A DNA stretch of 64,000 bases, taken from NCBI GenBank assembly GCA_963743575.1, contig CAVUQC010000007.1, positions 1,612,001 through 1,676,000 of the forward strand, given 5' to 3'. The notes beneath the pieces are model-generated. The model was not told the origin of the DNA. It ran no database searches and saw only the letters and a program-made list of their open reading frames with translations. Numbering within the stretch: position 1 is the stretch's first letter; each line of letters opens with the position of its first letter. Positions 24,617 through 33,132 of the stretch are shown here, piece by piece. The position numbers and the translations under genes are program-made. The DNA comes from DASUPK01 sp963743575. GTDB taxonomy: Bacteria > Actinomycetota > Thermoleophilia > Solirubrobacterales > 70-9.

Positions 24617-25993
24617 TCAATCCTCCTCAGTCGCGTAGTAGACGTTCTTGACCTCGCTGTAGGCCTCGAGCGCGTCGGGGCCGAGCTCGCGGCCGAGGCC
24701 GGACTGCTTGAAGCCGCCGAACGGCGTCGAGACGCGAACCGAGGTGTTCGAGTTGATCGAGATGACGCCGGTCTCCACCGCGCGCGCCACCCGCAGCGCC
24801 TTCGCGCCGTCCTGTGTCCAGACCGACCCGGAGAGGCCGTAGATCGTGTCGTTGGCGAGCCGGATCGCCTCGGCCTCGCCCTCGAAGGGGATCACGCAGG
24901 CGACCGGGCCGAAGATCTCCTCGCGCGCCGGGCGGGCGTCGTTCGAGACGGGCGCGAGCACCGTCGGCGGGAACCAGTAGCCGGGGCCGTCGGGGGCGCT
25001 CCCCCGGAAGGCGACCGGGGCCTCGCCGTTCACGAATGACGAGACCGTCTCCAGCTGGTCCGCGGAGATCAGCGGGCCCATCTGGGTGGACTCGTCGAGC
25101 GGATCTCCCACCTGGATCGCGGCGACGGCCTGCTCGAGCTCGGACATGAACTCGTCCATCGCCGAGCGCTCCACCAGGATCCGCGAGCGGGCGCAGCAGT
25201 CCTGGCCGGCGTTGCCGAAGACGGCGAGCGGGGCGGAGGCTGCGGCGGCCCCCAGGTCCGCCTCGGCGAAGATCACGCTGGCGGATTTGCCGCCGAGCTC
25301 GAGGGTGACCCGCTTGATGGTCGCCGCCGCAGCCTCGGCGATGCCGCGGCCGACCTCGGTCGAGCCGGTGAAGGCGATCTTGGCGACGTCGGGGTGCTCC
25401 ACGATGCGCTGGCCGGCGACGCTGCCCTTGCCGGGTACGACGTTGAGCACACCCTCGGGCACGCCGGCCTCGAGCGCGATCTTCTCGAGCTCGACCGCGG
25501 TCAGCGGGGTGAGCTCGGCCGGCTTCAGGACGATCGTGTTGCCCGCCGCCAGAGCGGGGGCGATCTTCCAGGAGGCGATCGTGAGCGGGAAGTTCCAGGG
25601 GGTGATCAGCCCGACCACCCCGAGGGGCTCGCGGAAGGTCATGTCGACGCCCCCCGCGACCGGAATCGTCTTCCCCGTCAGCCGCTCGGGTGCCCCGGCG
25701 TAGTAGCGGAAGGTCTCGACCACCATTCCCATCTCGCCGCGGGCGTCGGAGATGGGCTTGCCCGCGTTGCGCGCCTCGAGCTTCGCGAGGTCCTCCTGGT
25801 GCTCGGCGATCGCATCGGCGAGCCGGTGAAGCAGCGCCGAGCGATCCCCAGGCGGCAACTTCCTCCAGGATGGATAAGCCGCTCTGGCTCTATCCACCGC
25901 TTCGTCTGCCTCATGGGCGCCGGCACGAGGCAGCTCCGCCATCACCTCCGCTGTGGCCGGCTCAATCACCTGGATTGCGTCCTTGCTAGCCAT
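24617..25993 (-). CDS. NAD(P)-dependent aldehyde dehydrogenase (PuuC-like context)
   Basis: 458 residues, a complete ALDH. Visible are the Rossmann part TPWNFPLTIASWK, GSVAGQRIVEH, the base Glu in TLELGGKSASV and the catalytic Cys in GNAGQDCCARSRI, plus EEIFGPVACVIPFEG. It is divergent from a PuuA-like gamma-glutamyl ligase with a 24-base gap, and a permease and a PuuD-like hydrolase lie beyond. The likely role is oxidation of a gamma-glutamylamino-aldehyde or of the aldehyde of another amine. TATCGT-N6-ATG marks a leaderless start. Confidence 0.9.
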   Translation of the reverse strand: MASKDAIQVIEPATAEVMAELPRAGAHEADEAVDRARAAYPSWRKLPPGDRSALLHRLADAIAEHQEDLAKLEARNAGKPISDARGEMGMVVETFRYYAGAPERLTGKTIPVAGGVDMTFREPLGVVGLITPWNFPLTIASWKIAPALAAGNTIVLKPAELTPLTAVELEKIALEAGVPEGVLNVVPGKGSVAGQRIVEHPDVAKIAFTGSTEVGRGIAEAAAATIKRVTLELGGKSASVIFAEADLGAAAASAPLAVFGNAGQDCCARSRILVERSAMDEFMSELEQAVAAIQVGDPLDESTQMGPLISADQLETVSSFVNGEAPVAFRGSAPDGPGYWFPPTVLAPVSNDARPAREEIFGPVACVIPFEGEAEAIRLANDTIYGLSGSVWTQDGAKALRVARAVETGVISINSNTSVRVSTPFGGFKQSGLGRELGPDALEAYSEVKNVYYATEED

Positions 25994-25999
25994 GATCCG

Positions 26000-26005
26000 A
26001 CGATA
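26000..26005 (-). promoter_or_regulatory. -10 element of a leaderless promoter (TATCGT) for the aldehyde dehydrogenase
   Basis: Minus-strand TATCGT lies six bases before ATG 25993 and directly abuts the plus-strand TAGGGT of the divergent gene. Confidence 0.6.
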
Positions 26006-26011
26006 TAGGGT
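26006..26011 (+). promoter_or_regulatory. -10 element of a leaderless promoter (TAGGGT) for the PuuA-like ligase
   Basis: TAGGGT lies six bases before ATG 26018. A TTGCTA at 25983-25988, 17 bases upstream, could be its -35 and lies inside the aldehyde dehydrogenase coding region. Confidence 0.65.
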
Positions 26012-26017
26012 CCGCGC

Positions 26018-27433
26018 ATGGCATCAGGGGAGAAGGGCAAGGAAGCTGCTTCCAGGCCAGGCGGCCCCGGTGGCACCCGCGGCATGCTCTCGCTCGACGA
26101 CCTGAAGAAGGCCGGCGAGGACGGGACCGTCGACACCATCGTCACCGCCTTCACCGACATGCAGGGGCGGCTCTTCGGCAAGCGCATCGAGATCGAGTAC
26201 TTCCTCGATGAGGTGACGGGTCACGGTGTCGAGGGCTGCAACTACCTGCTGGCGCTCGACATGGACATGGAGCCGCTCCCGGGTTACGAGATGGCCAACT
26301 GGGAGGACGGCTACGGAGACTTCGGGATCATGCCCGACCTCTCGACGCTGCGGATGATTCCGTGGCTCGACCGGACCGCGATGGTGCTCGCCGACGTCGT
26401 CAACCACGACGGCAGCCCGGTGGTTGCCTCCCCCCGGCAAGTCCTGATCGCGGTCTACGAGAAGGCGCAGGAGATGGGCTTCACGCCGTACGCCGCCTCC
26501 GAGCTCGAGTTCTACCTCTACAAGGAGAGCTACGCCGAGGCCTGGGAGAAGGGATACAAGGACCTAACCCCGACGATCCCCTACATCCTCGACTACCACA
26601 TCCTCGCCACCACGATGGACGAGCAGTACCTGGGCGCGATCCGCCGAGGCATGATGGGCGCCGGGATCCCAGTCGAGTTCTCGAAGGGCGAGGCCTGGTA
26701 CGGCCAGCATGAGGTCAACTTCCGCTACGCAGACGCGGTCACCGCGGCCGACCGTCACACGATCTACAAGAACGGCGTCAAGGAGATCGCCTTCCTGAAC
26801 GAGATCTCGGCGAGCTTCATGGCGAAGCCCTCTGAGGACGACATCGGCAGCTCCTGCCACATTCACCAGAGCCTGGTGGGCAAGGACGGCAAGAGCGCCT
26901 TCGTCGACGGCGACGGCGAGGAGACCGACACCTTCCGCCACTTCCTGGGCGGGATGCGGAATCACATCCGTGAGCTCGCCCTGTTCGTGGCGCCGGCGAT
27001 CAACTCCTACAAGCGCTACGCGGCGGAGAGCTGGGCGCCTACCTCCGTCTCCTGGGGCCGCGACAACCGGACCTGCGGCTTCCGGGTCGTCGGACACGGC
27101 CAGTCGCGCCGGGTCGAGTGCCGCATCCCCGGCGCCGACGCGAACCCCTATCTGGCGTTCGCGGCTCTGCTCGCGGCCGGGCTCGACGGGATCGAGAACC
27201 AGACCGATCCCGGCCCTGAGCTCAAGGGCAACGCCTATGAGGCTGGCGAGGCTGAGGCGTTCCCGGCCTCGCTGCGGGAGGCGGTCGCGCTCTGGGAGAA
27301 GTCGAAGTTCGCGAAGAAAGCCTTCGGCGACGCCGTCCACAAGCACTACCTGAACTACGGCCAGCTCGAGCAGGGCCTGTTCGACAAGGTCGTGACGGAC
27401 TACGAGCGCCGGAGGATGTTCGAGAGAGGCTAG
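26018..27433 (+). CDS. Glutamine synthetase-like gamma-glutamyl-amine ligase (PuuA-like)
   Basis: 471 residues. It has the GS beta-grasp (AFTDMQGRLFGKRIE) and catalytic domain with metal and ATP sites: SELEFYLY, GEAWYGQHEVNFRYADA, GSSCHIHQSL, SYKRY and VECRIPGADANPYLAFA. The adenylylation Tyr region of GlnA is absent, and the sequence type is that of PuuA/GlnT-like ligases, which join glutamate to putrescine, ethanolamine or other amines. A Gly/Pro-rich N-terminus of about 22 residues precedes the domain. The neighbouring aldehyde dehydrogenase, permease and C26 hydrolase fit a gamma-glutamylation pathway. Its TAG overlaps the convergent permease TAG in CTAG. Confidence 0.88.
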   Translation: MASGEKGKEAASRPGGPGGTRGMLSLDDLKKAGEDGTVDTIVTAFTDMQGRLFGKRIEIEYFLDEVTGHGVEGCNYLLALDMDMEPLPGYEMANWEDGYGDFGIMPDLSTLRMIPWLDRTAMVLADVVNHDGSPVVASPRQVLIAVYEKAQEMGFTPYAASELEFYLYKESYAEAWEKGYKDLTPTIPYILDYHILATTMDEQYLGAIRRGMMGAGIPVEFSKGEAWYGQHEVNFRYADAVTAADRHTIYKNGVKEIAFLNEISASFMAKPSEDDIGSSCHIHQSLVGKDGKSAFVDGDGEETDTFRHFLGGMRNHIRELALFVAPAINSYKRYAAESWAPTSVSWGRDNRTCGFRVVGHGQSRRVECRIPGADANPYLAFAALLAAGLDGIENQTDPGPELKGNAYEAGEAEAFPASLREAVALWEKSKFAKKAFGDAVHKHYLNYGQLEQGLFDKVVTDYERRRMFERG

Positions 27434-29334
27434 GCCGGGGCGGTGACCGCCCCCAAGCCTGCAGCCTCGCGGGCGCGCTCTGGCTCGCCGACCACGATCA
27501 CCCTGCAGGGCCGCTCCGCCAGCACCGTCTGCAGCGTCTTGCCGTAGAGCGGGGCGCCGTTGCGGTAGCGGAGGCCCATGACGAGGGCGCTCGCCTTCAG
27601 CTCGCGCGCCTCCTCGGCGATGGAGTGTCCTGCCTGGTTGGGGCGCACCCGGTGGACGTGGCCGCTGACGCGCATGCCGCCGATCAGCTTCGCCTGCTCG
27701 ATCTTCGAGCGGGCCGCCTCCTCCTGATCGGATAGTGAGGCGTCGAGCGGCAGGTGGCTCGGCACGATGACGACCGAGATCACGTGGATTGCGCGACGCT
27801 TCTTGGAGGCCAGCTTGACCGCGGTGACCATCGTCTGCTCCGAAAACGGCTCGTCCTCCTCGAAGGCGACCAGAACGCTCTTGTACTCGACCTCCTCGAC
27901 CCCGAGCGGCTCAGGGAGCACGACCTTGTGGGTCTGCACGGGGGAGAGTCCCTGCGAGCGGCGGTAGAGAAGGTAGATCGAGATGCCGAGGAGCATCCAG
28001 GCGGTGCCGATCACGAGGGTGCGCGGGTTGAGGACCAGCACGACGATCCAGGCGGCGAAGGTTCCGAACCCGCCGAAGACGGCCGTCAGCGGGAGGTCGA
28101 AGCCAAACGCCCGAATGCTTCCGGGCGGCTTCCAATCGCGTTCCTTGTCCGGGAAGCGCCGCCGCAGTCTGATCACCGAGATGTGGGCGATCGTGAAGGA
28201 GAGCATCGCGCCGAACGAGTAGAGAGTCGCAAGCAGCTTGGTCTCGCCTGGGATCAGGGTGACGATCGCGATCGCCGAGAAGACCAGAATCGCCACGTAT
28301 GGCGTCCGGTACTTGGGGTGAACCTGCCGGAGCCGCTCAGGGAGCTGGCGGTAGTGGCCCATCGAGAAGGTGAGTCGCGAGACCCCGATCAGCCCCGCGT
28401 TGGTGGCGATCAGCAGGATGACCGCGGCGAGTACCCCGACGTAGTAGCGAAGGATGTCGGTCAGGCCGGAGCTCAGCCCGAGGTTCTCGACGATGCCGAG
28501 CACCGGGTCGTCGGCGAACTTGGTGCCGAGATCCGTCGTGTAGTTGCCGGCCACGTGATGAACGGGCATCGCCGAGAGCGCGATCAGCGGCAACAGCGCG
28601 TAGAGGCCGAGGACGGCCAGGACAGTCAGCCCGACGCCCTTCGGGATCGTCTTGGAGGCGTCCTTGGCCTCCTCGGACATGTTGGAGATCGTCTCGATCC
28701 CGGTGTACGCGATCATCCCGACGGCGATTCCGAGCAGGAAGTCGCCCCAGCTCGGCGCCACGCCCAGGTGGACGTTGTCAACCAGGACGGTCGGGCTGAA
28801 GACGAGCACCATCCCGATCACGACCAGAATGGCCTGAGTACAGAGGTCGGCCACCGCGAGGATCAGGTTGAGCCGGGTCGACTCCTGCGTCCCCTTCACG
28901 TTGAGTGCGGCGAGGAAGACGATCACCGCGATGCCGCCGAGGATGTCTCCCGGCGAGTCCCCAAGCCAGGGCCAGAACACCGCCAGGTAGTGCGGAACGA
29001 AGAACGCCGAGATGGCGACCGTGATGATGTAGTTGAGCATCTGGCCCCACCCCGCGAGGAAGCTGACCAGCTCGTTGAAGGCATGTCGCGCGAAGCTCGC
29101 CGAGCCGCCGGCCTCGGGGAACATCACGGTCGCCTCGGCGTAGGTGGCAGCCGTGGCCATGAAGATCAGGCCGGCGATCACGAAGGCGACCGGCGTCAGG
29201 CCGAGCGCGAAGGCCGCCGTGACGCCGAGCGCGTAGTAGATCGAGCTGCCCACGTTGCCGTAGGCGGCGGAGAAGAGCGCGCCCACGCCGTGGACGCGCG
29301 CCAGCGATTCGTCCCTGGGAATACGTCGAGCCAT
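27430..29334 (-). CDS. APC-superfamily amino acid/amine permease with C-terminal Usp domain
   Basis: About 634 residues from ATG 29334; earlier in-frame codons are unlikely. Twelve membrane helices occupy ~25-470, starting GVGALFSAAYGNVGSSIYYALGV, the first-helix motif of APC transporters. A loop and then a universal-stress-protein-like domain (about 500-625) follow: YKSVLVAFEEDEPFSEQTM, and ALVMGLRYRNG...CRVIVVGEPE. Such Usp tails may bind ATP or cAMP and regulate transport. It is convergent with the PuuA-like ligase and likely imports its substrate. TATATT lies 13 bases before ATG as a possible -10. Confidence 0.88.
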   Translation of the reverse strand: MARRIPRDESLARVHGVGALFSAAYGNVGSSIYYALGVTAAFALGLTPVAFVIAGLIFMATAATYAEATVMFPEAGGSASFARHAFNELVSFLAGWGQMLNYIITVAISAFFVPHYLAVFWPWLGDSPGDILGGIAVIVFLAALNVKGTQESTRLNLILAVADLCTQAILVVIGMVLVFSPTVLVDNVHLGVAPSWGDFLLGIAVGMIAYTGIETISNMSEEAKDASKTIPKGVGLTVLAVLGLYALLPLIALSAMPVHHVAGNYTTDLGTKFADDPVLGIVENLGLSSGLTDILRYYVGVLAAVILLIATNAGLIGVSRLTFSMGHYRQLPERLRQVHPKYRTPYVAILVFSAIAIVTLIPGETKLLATLYSFGAMLSFTIAHISVIRLRRRFPDKERDWKPPGSIRAFGFDLPLTAVFGGFGTFAAWIVVLVLNPRTLVIGTAWMLLGISIYLLYRRSQGLSPVQTHKVVLPEPLGVEEVEYKSVLVAFEEDEPFSEQTMVTAVKLASKKRRAIHVISVVIVPSHLPLDASLSDQEEAARSKIEQAKLIGGMRVSGHVHRVRPNQAGHSIAEEARELKASALVMGLRYRNGAPLYGKTLQTVLAERPCRVIVVGEPERAREAAGLGAVTAPA

Positions 29335-29416
29335 GACAGCTCTGCCGAATATACGCCTGGGACAGGCGCGGACCTCGCGTCGAGGGGCGCACGCGCCAGC
29401 CATACTTTGTGGCGAA

Positions 29417-29812
29417 ATGGAGCCGAGCACCCCGCTCTTGCTGCGTGAACCGCCTCGCTCCCGAATCCTCGGCCTCGGTGTGGCGCTTGTGGCAGTCGTG
29501 CTCTGCACCCTTGCGGTCATCCGCTGAAGACCGTCGCCCCGGCCGTCTCGCTAGGAGTCGTCTATCTGCTGCCGTGATCGCCGTTTCGACCTTCTGGGGA
29601 CTGCGGCTGGGGTTGTTCACGGCATTCGCAAGCGCTGTCGCGTTCAACTTCTTCCACATCCCGCCGGTGGCCGCTTCACGATCGCTGAAGCCCAGAACTG
29701 GGTCGCGCTCGCGGTCTTCTTCGTCGTCGCGGCGATCGCCAGCACGCTCGCGGAGCTCGCCCGCAGCCGAGCCCAGGACGCCGAGGCGCGTCGCCGCGAG
29801 GACCTACCCCGC
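29417..29812 (+). pseudogene. Remnant of a DUF4118 (KdpD-type) sensor kinase N-terminus
   Basis: ATG 29417 opens MEPSTPLLLREPPRSRILGL and a membrane helix, then meets TGA at 29525. The text resumes one frame lower as KTVAPAVSLGVVYLLP, stops at TGA 29575, resumes again as IAVSTFWGLRLGLFTAFASA and FNFFHIPP, and shifts once more to FTIAEAQNWVALAVFFVVAA with a coiled tail. Joined, this is the four-helix DUF4118 module of KdpD-like kinases. Each join needs one lost base. The HisKA/ATPase half is missing and the end runs into the PuuD-like gene, so this is a true remnant. The intact kinase at 34640 has a comparable module (LNYFFIKPLHQL). Confidence 0.75.
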
Positions 29813-30517
29813 GGCCCGGGACACCAGCGAGGGGATAACCGCGTCCGATGCGTCCTCCTCCGGATGCCAGAGCACGCCGAGCGCGAAGCTCCCGTCGGCT
29901 GACTCGATCGCCTCGACGCTGTCGTCGTCGGTCGCCCAGGCGCTCGCCGTCAGTGACTCGGGAAGCATGTCGACTCCCTGGTGGTGATGGGTCTTCACCG
30001 TAAGCCGGTCGGTGCCCGCGGCTTCCGCGGCGAGCGAGCCCGGCTCCATCCGCACATCGTGCTCCGCCCAGGAGCCGGGAACCGGCCGGTGACCTTCGTG
30101 TCCGAGCCGCTCCGGCAGATGCTGATCCAGGGTCCCGCCACAGGCGACGTTCAGGATCTGCATCCCGCGGCAGACGCCCAGCAGCGGAATGTCGCGCGCC
30201 AGTGCACGCCGGGCGAGGGCGATCTCGAAGTTGTCCCGATCCGGATTGGTCCCAACGGTTTCAGGGTGGGCCTCGACCCCTTGGATCTGGGCGTCGATGT
30301 CGGCGCCGCCGCCCAGGACCAACGCGTCGATCCGATCGAGGAGCTCGTCCGGATTCTCCGTGGCACGGCGGTCCGGGGGCAGCAGGGCAATCATGCCGCC
30401 CGCGCCGTGAATTGCCCGCGCATAGGACAGCGGCAGTAGGGTCGCGGGCTCGTCCTCCCAGACGCCGAAGCTGGCGTGCTCGACGGCTGCGCAGACTCCG
30501 ATCAGGGGGCGAGGCAT
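29804..30517 (-). CDS. Gamma-glutamyl-GABA hydrolase-like peptidase C26 (PuuD-like)
   Basis: 237 residues. The class I GATase-type fold has the nucleophile in IPLLGVCRGMQILNVACGG, catalytic His in GVLWHPEED, and the family segment KTHHHQGVD. PuuD-type enzymes release glutamate from gamma-glutamylated products. The start region begins RPLIGVCAAVEHASFGVWE. ATG 30517 is preferred over 30520 because minus-strand TAAGTT lies seven bases upstream. It is divergent from the GlpA-like gene. With the PuuA-like ligase and ALDH it completes three of the four enzyme steps of a Puu-type pathway. Confidence 0.87.
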   Translation of the reverse strand: MPRPLIGVCAAVEHASFGVWEDEPATLLPLSYARAIHGAGGMIALLPPDRRATENPDELLDRIDALVLGGGADIDAQIQGVEAHPETVGTNPDRDNFEIALARRALARDIPLLGVCRGMQILNVACGGTLDQHLPERLGHEGHRPVPGSWAEHDVRMEPGSLAAEAAGTDRLTVKTHHHQGVDMLPESLTASAWATDDDSVEAIESADGSFALGVLWHPEEDASDAVIPSLVSRAAG

Positions 30518-30524
30518 CATGGTG

Positions 30525-30530
30525 AACTTA
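30525..30530 (-). promoter_or_regulatory. -10 element of a probable leaderless promoter (TAAGTT)
   Basis: Minus-strand TAAGTT lies seven bases before ATG 30517 and four before ATG 30520, with no ribosome site. This spacing favours the 30517 start of the PuuD-like gene. Confidence 0.45.
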
Positions 30531-30536
30531 CCGACC

Positions 30537-31910
30537 ATGAATCGCGAAGGAACTGCACCCGAGGGCCCGTTTGACGTCGCGATCGCCGGCGCCGGCGCCG
30601 TCGGCTGTGCGGTTGCCCGTGAGCTCAGCCTGCGCGGCGCGAGCTGCGCCCTGATCGAGGCCGGTCCCGACGTGGGTGCCGGCACCAGCAAGGCGAACAC
30701 GGCGATCCTGCACACCGGCTTCGATGCGAAGCCGGGGACGATCGAGTCGGGGCTGGTCGCGCGCGGCTACGAGCTGCTCAGTGCCTACGCGGATGAGGTC
30801 GGTATCCCGACGGCGCAGCTGGGCGCGCTGATGGTCGCCTGGAATCCCGAGCAGCGGCATGCCCTGGCCGAGGTCGAGGCGAAGGCCCGCGAGAACGGAT
30901 ACGAGGACGCCCGGCCGGTCGACCTCGAGGAGCTCTACGCGCGCGAGCCCAACATCGGCCCCGGGGCGGAGGGCGCTCTGGAGATCCCGGGCGAGGGGAT
31001 CGTCTGTCCCTTCACGACGACGCTCGCCTACGCCACCGAGGCAGTGACGGCCGGCTGCGAGTTGGTCCTGAACGCCGCGGTCTCCGGCGTTCGCCCGAGC
31101 GGCGGTGGCCACGTGATCGACACCGAGAGAGGGACGATCCGCGCCGAATACATGGTCAACGCCGCAGGGCTCCGCAGCGACGAGGTCGACGCGATGCTCG
31201 GCCACTCCGACTTCCGAGTGACGCCGAGGCGCGGTGAGCTGATCGTCTTCGACAAGCTCGCGCGCGGCCTGCTCAACCACGTCCTGCTGCCGGTCCCCAC
31301 GGAGAAGACCAAGGGCGTTCTGGTCTCGCCGACGATCTACGGGAACGTCCTGCTCGGCCCGACCGCCGACGACGTCGAGGACAAGACGGACCGCTCGACC
31401 ACCGCGGAGGGGCTGGCCTCCCTGATGGAGGCGGGGGCGCGCATCCTGCCCGAGCTCGAGCGCCATGAGGTGACCGCCACCTACGTCGGGCTCCGCGCCG
31501 CCACAGAGCACCGCGACTATCAGCTGAAGGCCGATGGGCACTACGTCTGCGCCGGCGGGATCCGCTCCACCGGCATCACCGCCTCGCTGGCGATCGCCGA
31601 GTGGGTACAGGGAGCGCTGGGGGACGCCGGGCTCGACCTGAGCTCTCAGCCTGAGCGGCCGGGAATCCGGATGCCGAACATCGGCGAGTTCGGCGCGCGG
31701 CCGTACCAGGATGGCGGCCGGATCATCTGCTTCTGCGAGCGGGTCACCCGTGAGGAGATCGATACGGCGCTCCGCAGTCCGATTCCACCTGCCGACCCGG
31801 ACGGGCTACGCCGCCGGACGCGCGCACTGATGGGCCGATGCCAGGGATTCTTCTGTGGCGCCGAGGTTGCGGCAGCGATGGAGGGGGGTGAGGACGATGG
31901 CGATCGATGA
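30537..31910 (+). CDS. GlpA-like FAD glycerol-3-phosphate dehydrogenase with [2Fe-2S] BFD-type tail
   Basis: About 457 residues from ATG 30537 (ATG 30519 is also possible). The N-terminal FAD motif is VAIAGAGAVGCAVAREL, followed by DAO-family segments (NTAILHTGFDAKPGT, YVGLRAATEHRDYQL, VCAGGIRSTGITASLAIAEWV). The C-terminal ~70 residues hold a BFD-like iron-sulfur site with CFC and later CQGFFC. This layout matches anaerobic-type GlpA or related 2-hydroxyacid oxidases. The next genes, GlpB-like and glycerol kinase, favour glycerol-3-phosphate. Its end overlaps the next start by 14 bases. Confidence 0.85.
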   Translation: MNREGTAPEGPFDVAIAGAGAVGCAVARELSLRGASCALIEAGPDVGAGTSKANTAILHTGFDAKPGTIESGLVARGYELLSAYADEVGIPTAQLGALMVAWNPEQRHALAEVEAKARENGYEDARPVDLEELYAREPNIGPGAEGALEIPGEGIVCPFTTTLAYATEAVTAGCELVLNAAVSGVRPSGGGHVIDTERGTIRAEYMVNAAGLRSDEVDAMLGHSDFRVTPRRGELIVFDKLARGLLNHVLLPVPTEKTKGVLVSPTIYGNVLLGPTADDVEDKTDRSTTAEGLASLMEAGARILPELERHEVTATYVGLRAATEHRDYQLKADGHYVCAGGIRSTGITASLAIAEWVQGALGDAGLDLSSQPERPGIRMPNIGEFGARPYQDGGRIICFCERVTREEIDTALRSPIPPADPDGLRRRTRALMGRCQGFFCGAEVAAAMEGGEDDGDR

Positions 31911-33132
31911 CGGACCGGTCATCGTCGGCGGCGGGCCCTCCGGACTGGCAGCTGCGATCGGGCTGCGCGAGCTGGGCATCTCGCCTGTCACGGTGATCGA
32001 GCGGGAGCGCGAGGCAGGAGGGATCCCGCGGCACTCCGATCACACCGGCTTCGGCGTGCGCGACCTGCGGAAGGTGCTCACGGGACCGCGCTACGCGGAG
32101 CAGTATCGGAACCTCGCCGAGGCCGCCGGCGTCGAGGTCCTCGCCGAGACGATGGTCACCGAGTGGGAGGGGGCCCGCCTGCTGAAGCTGACCGGGCCGC
32201 TGGGGCGCTGGGAGATCGACCCGCCCGCGGTCGTGCTCGCCACGGGTTGCCGTGAGCGGCCTCGATCCGCGCGCCTCGTTCCCGGATCGCGTCCCGCCGG
32301 CGTGATGACCACGGCGACGCTTCAGCAGCTGGTCCACCTGCAGGGCCGGAAGGTCGGGGGCAGAGCGGTGATCGTCGGAGCCGAGCACGTCAGCTTCTCC
32401 GCCGTCGCCACCCTGGCCCACGGCGGCGCCTCGGTCGCAGGGCTGGTCACGGAGCTGCCGAGGCATCAATCGCTGCGAGTGTTCCGCGCCGGAGCGGCCG
32501 TTCGCTACCGGGCGCCGGTCTGGTCCCGGACCAAGGTGAGCGCGATCCACGGCTCCGAGCGGGTCGAGTCAGTCGTGCTGACGGAGCTGGATTCCGGCCG
32601 GACCCGGATCGTCGAGTGCGATCTCGTCGTCTTCACGGCTGACTGGATCCCGGACCACGAGCTGGCGGTGATGGCCGGTTGCGAGCTCGACCCGGGAACC
32701 CGCGGACCGTTGATCGACCCGGCGCTGCGCACGACCAGGCGGGGTGTATTCGCGGCGGGGAATCTGCTGCACCCCGCCGAGACTGCAGACGTCTGCGCTC
32801 AGGACGGCGGTCACGTGTCCCCGAGCGTGGCCGCATACCTGAGGGGTCCCGGTGACTGGCCAGCGACCGTGCGGCTGGCGGCGCGCGCTCCACTCGCCTG
32901 GGTCGCTCCGAACCTGCTGCTGGCGACCGGCCACCCCCCGCCGCGGGGCCGCTTCCTGCTGCGTTCCACCGAGTTCGTCCGCCGGGCGCGGCTGCGAGTC
33001 CGCCAGGGTGGCCGCGAGCTGTGGAGCGGGCGGAGGGGCCGCCTGGTGCCCGGACGGTCTTCATACATCCCGTCCAACTGGGCAGCGCAGGTTGATCCTG
33101 AAGCGGGCCCCGTGATCATCGAAGTGAAATAG
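31897..33132 (+). CDS. GlpB-like FAD/NAD(P)-binding oxidoreductase
   Basis: 411 residues from ATG 31897, which has GGAGGGGGGTGAGG upstream and overlaps the GlpA-like gene. FAD motif PVIVGGGPSGLAAAIGLREL, the second dinucleotide site RAVIVGAEHVSFSAVATLA, and TTRRGVFAAGNLLHPAET near 285. It resembles the pyridine-nucleotide-disulfide-like partner in GlpA-GlpB type complexes and may pass electrons from the GlpA-like subunit. The disulfide CxxxxC of true disulfide reductases is absent. Its TAG stop is part of the TAGGGT that precedes glycerol kinase. Confidence 0.8.
   Translation: MAIDDGPVIVGGGPSGLAAAIGLRELGISPVTVIEREREAGGIPRHSDHTGFGVRDLRKVLTGPRYAEQYRNLAEAAGVEVLAETMVTEWEGARLLKLTGPLGRWEIDPPAVVLATGCRERPRSARLVPGSRPAGVMTTATLQQLVHLQGRKVGGRAVIVGAEHVSFSAVATLAHGGASVAGLVTELPRHQSLRVFRAGAAVRYRAPVWSRTKVSAIHGSERVESVVLTELDSGRTRIVECDLVVFTADWIPDHELAVMAGCELDPGTRGPLIDPALRTTRRGVFAAGNLLHPAETADVCAQDGGHVSPSVAAYLRGPGDWPATVRLAARAPLAWVAPNLLLATGHPPPRGRFLLRSTEFVRRARLRVRQGGRELWSGRRGRLVPGRSSYIPSNWAAQVDPEAGPVIIEVK

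Noticed and set aside
27754..29448. A 564-codon plus-strand frame opposite the APC-Usp permease
   Set aside because: The text is dominated by Asp/Glu/Arg/His as expected from the antisense of membrane helices; no motif and no start signal.
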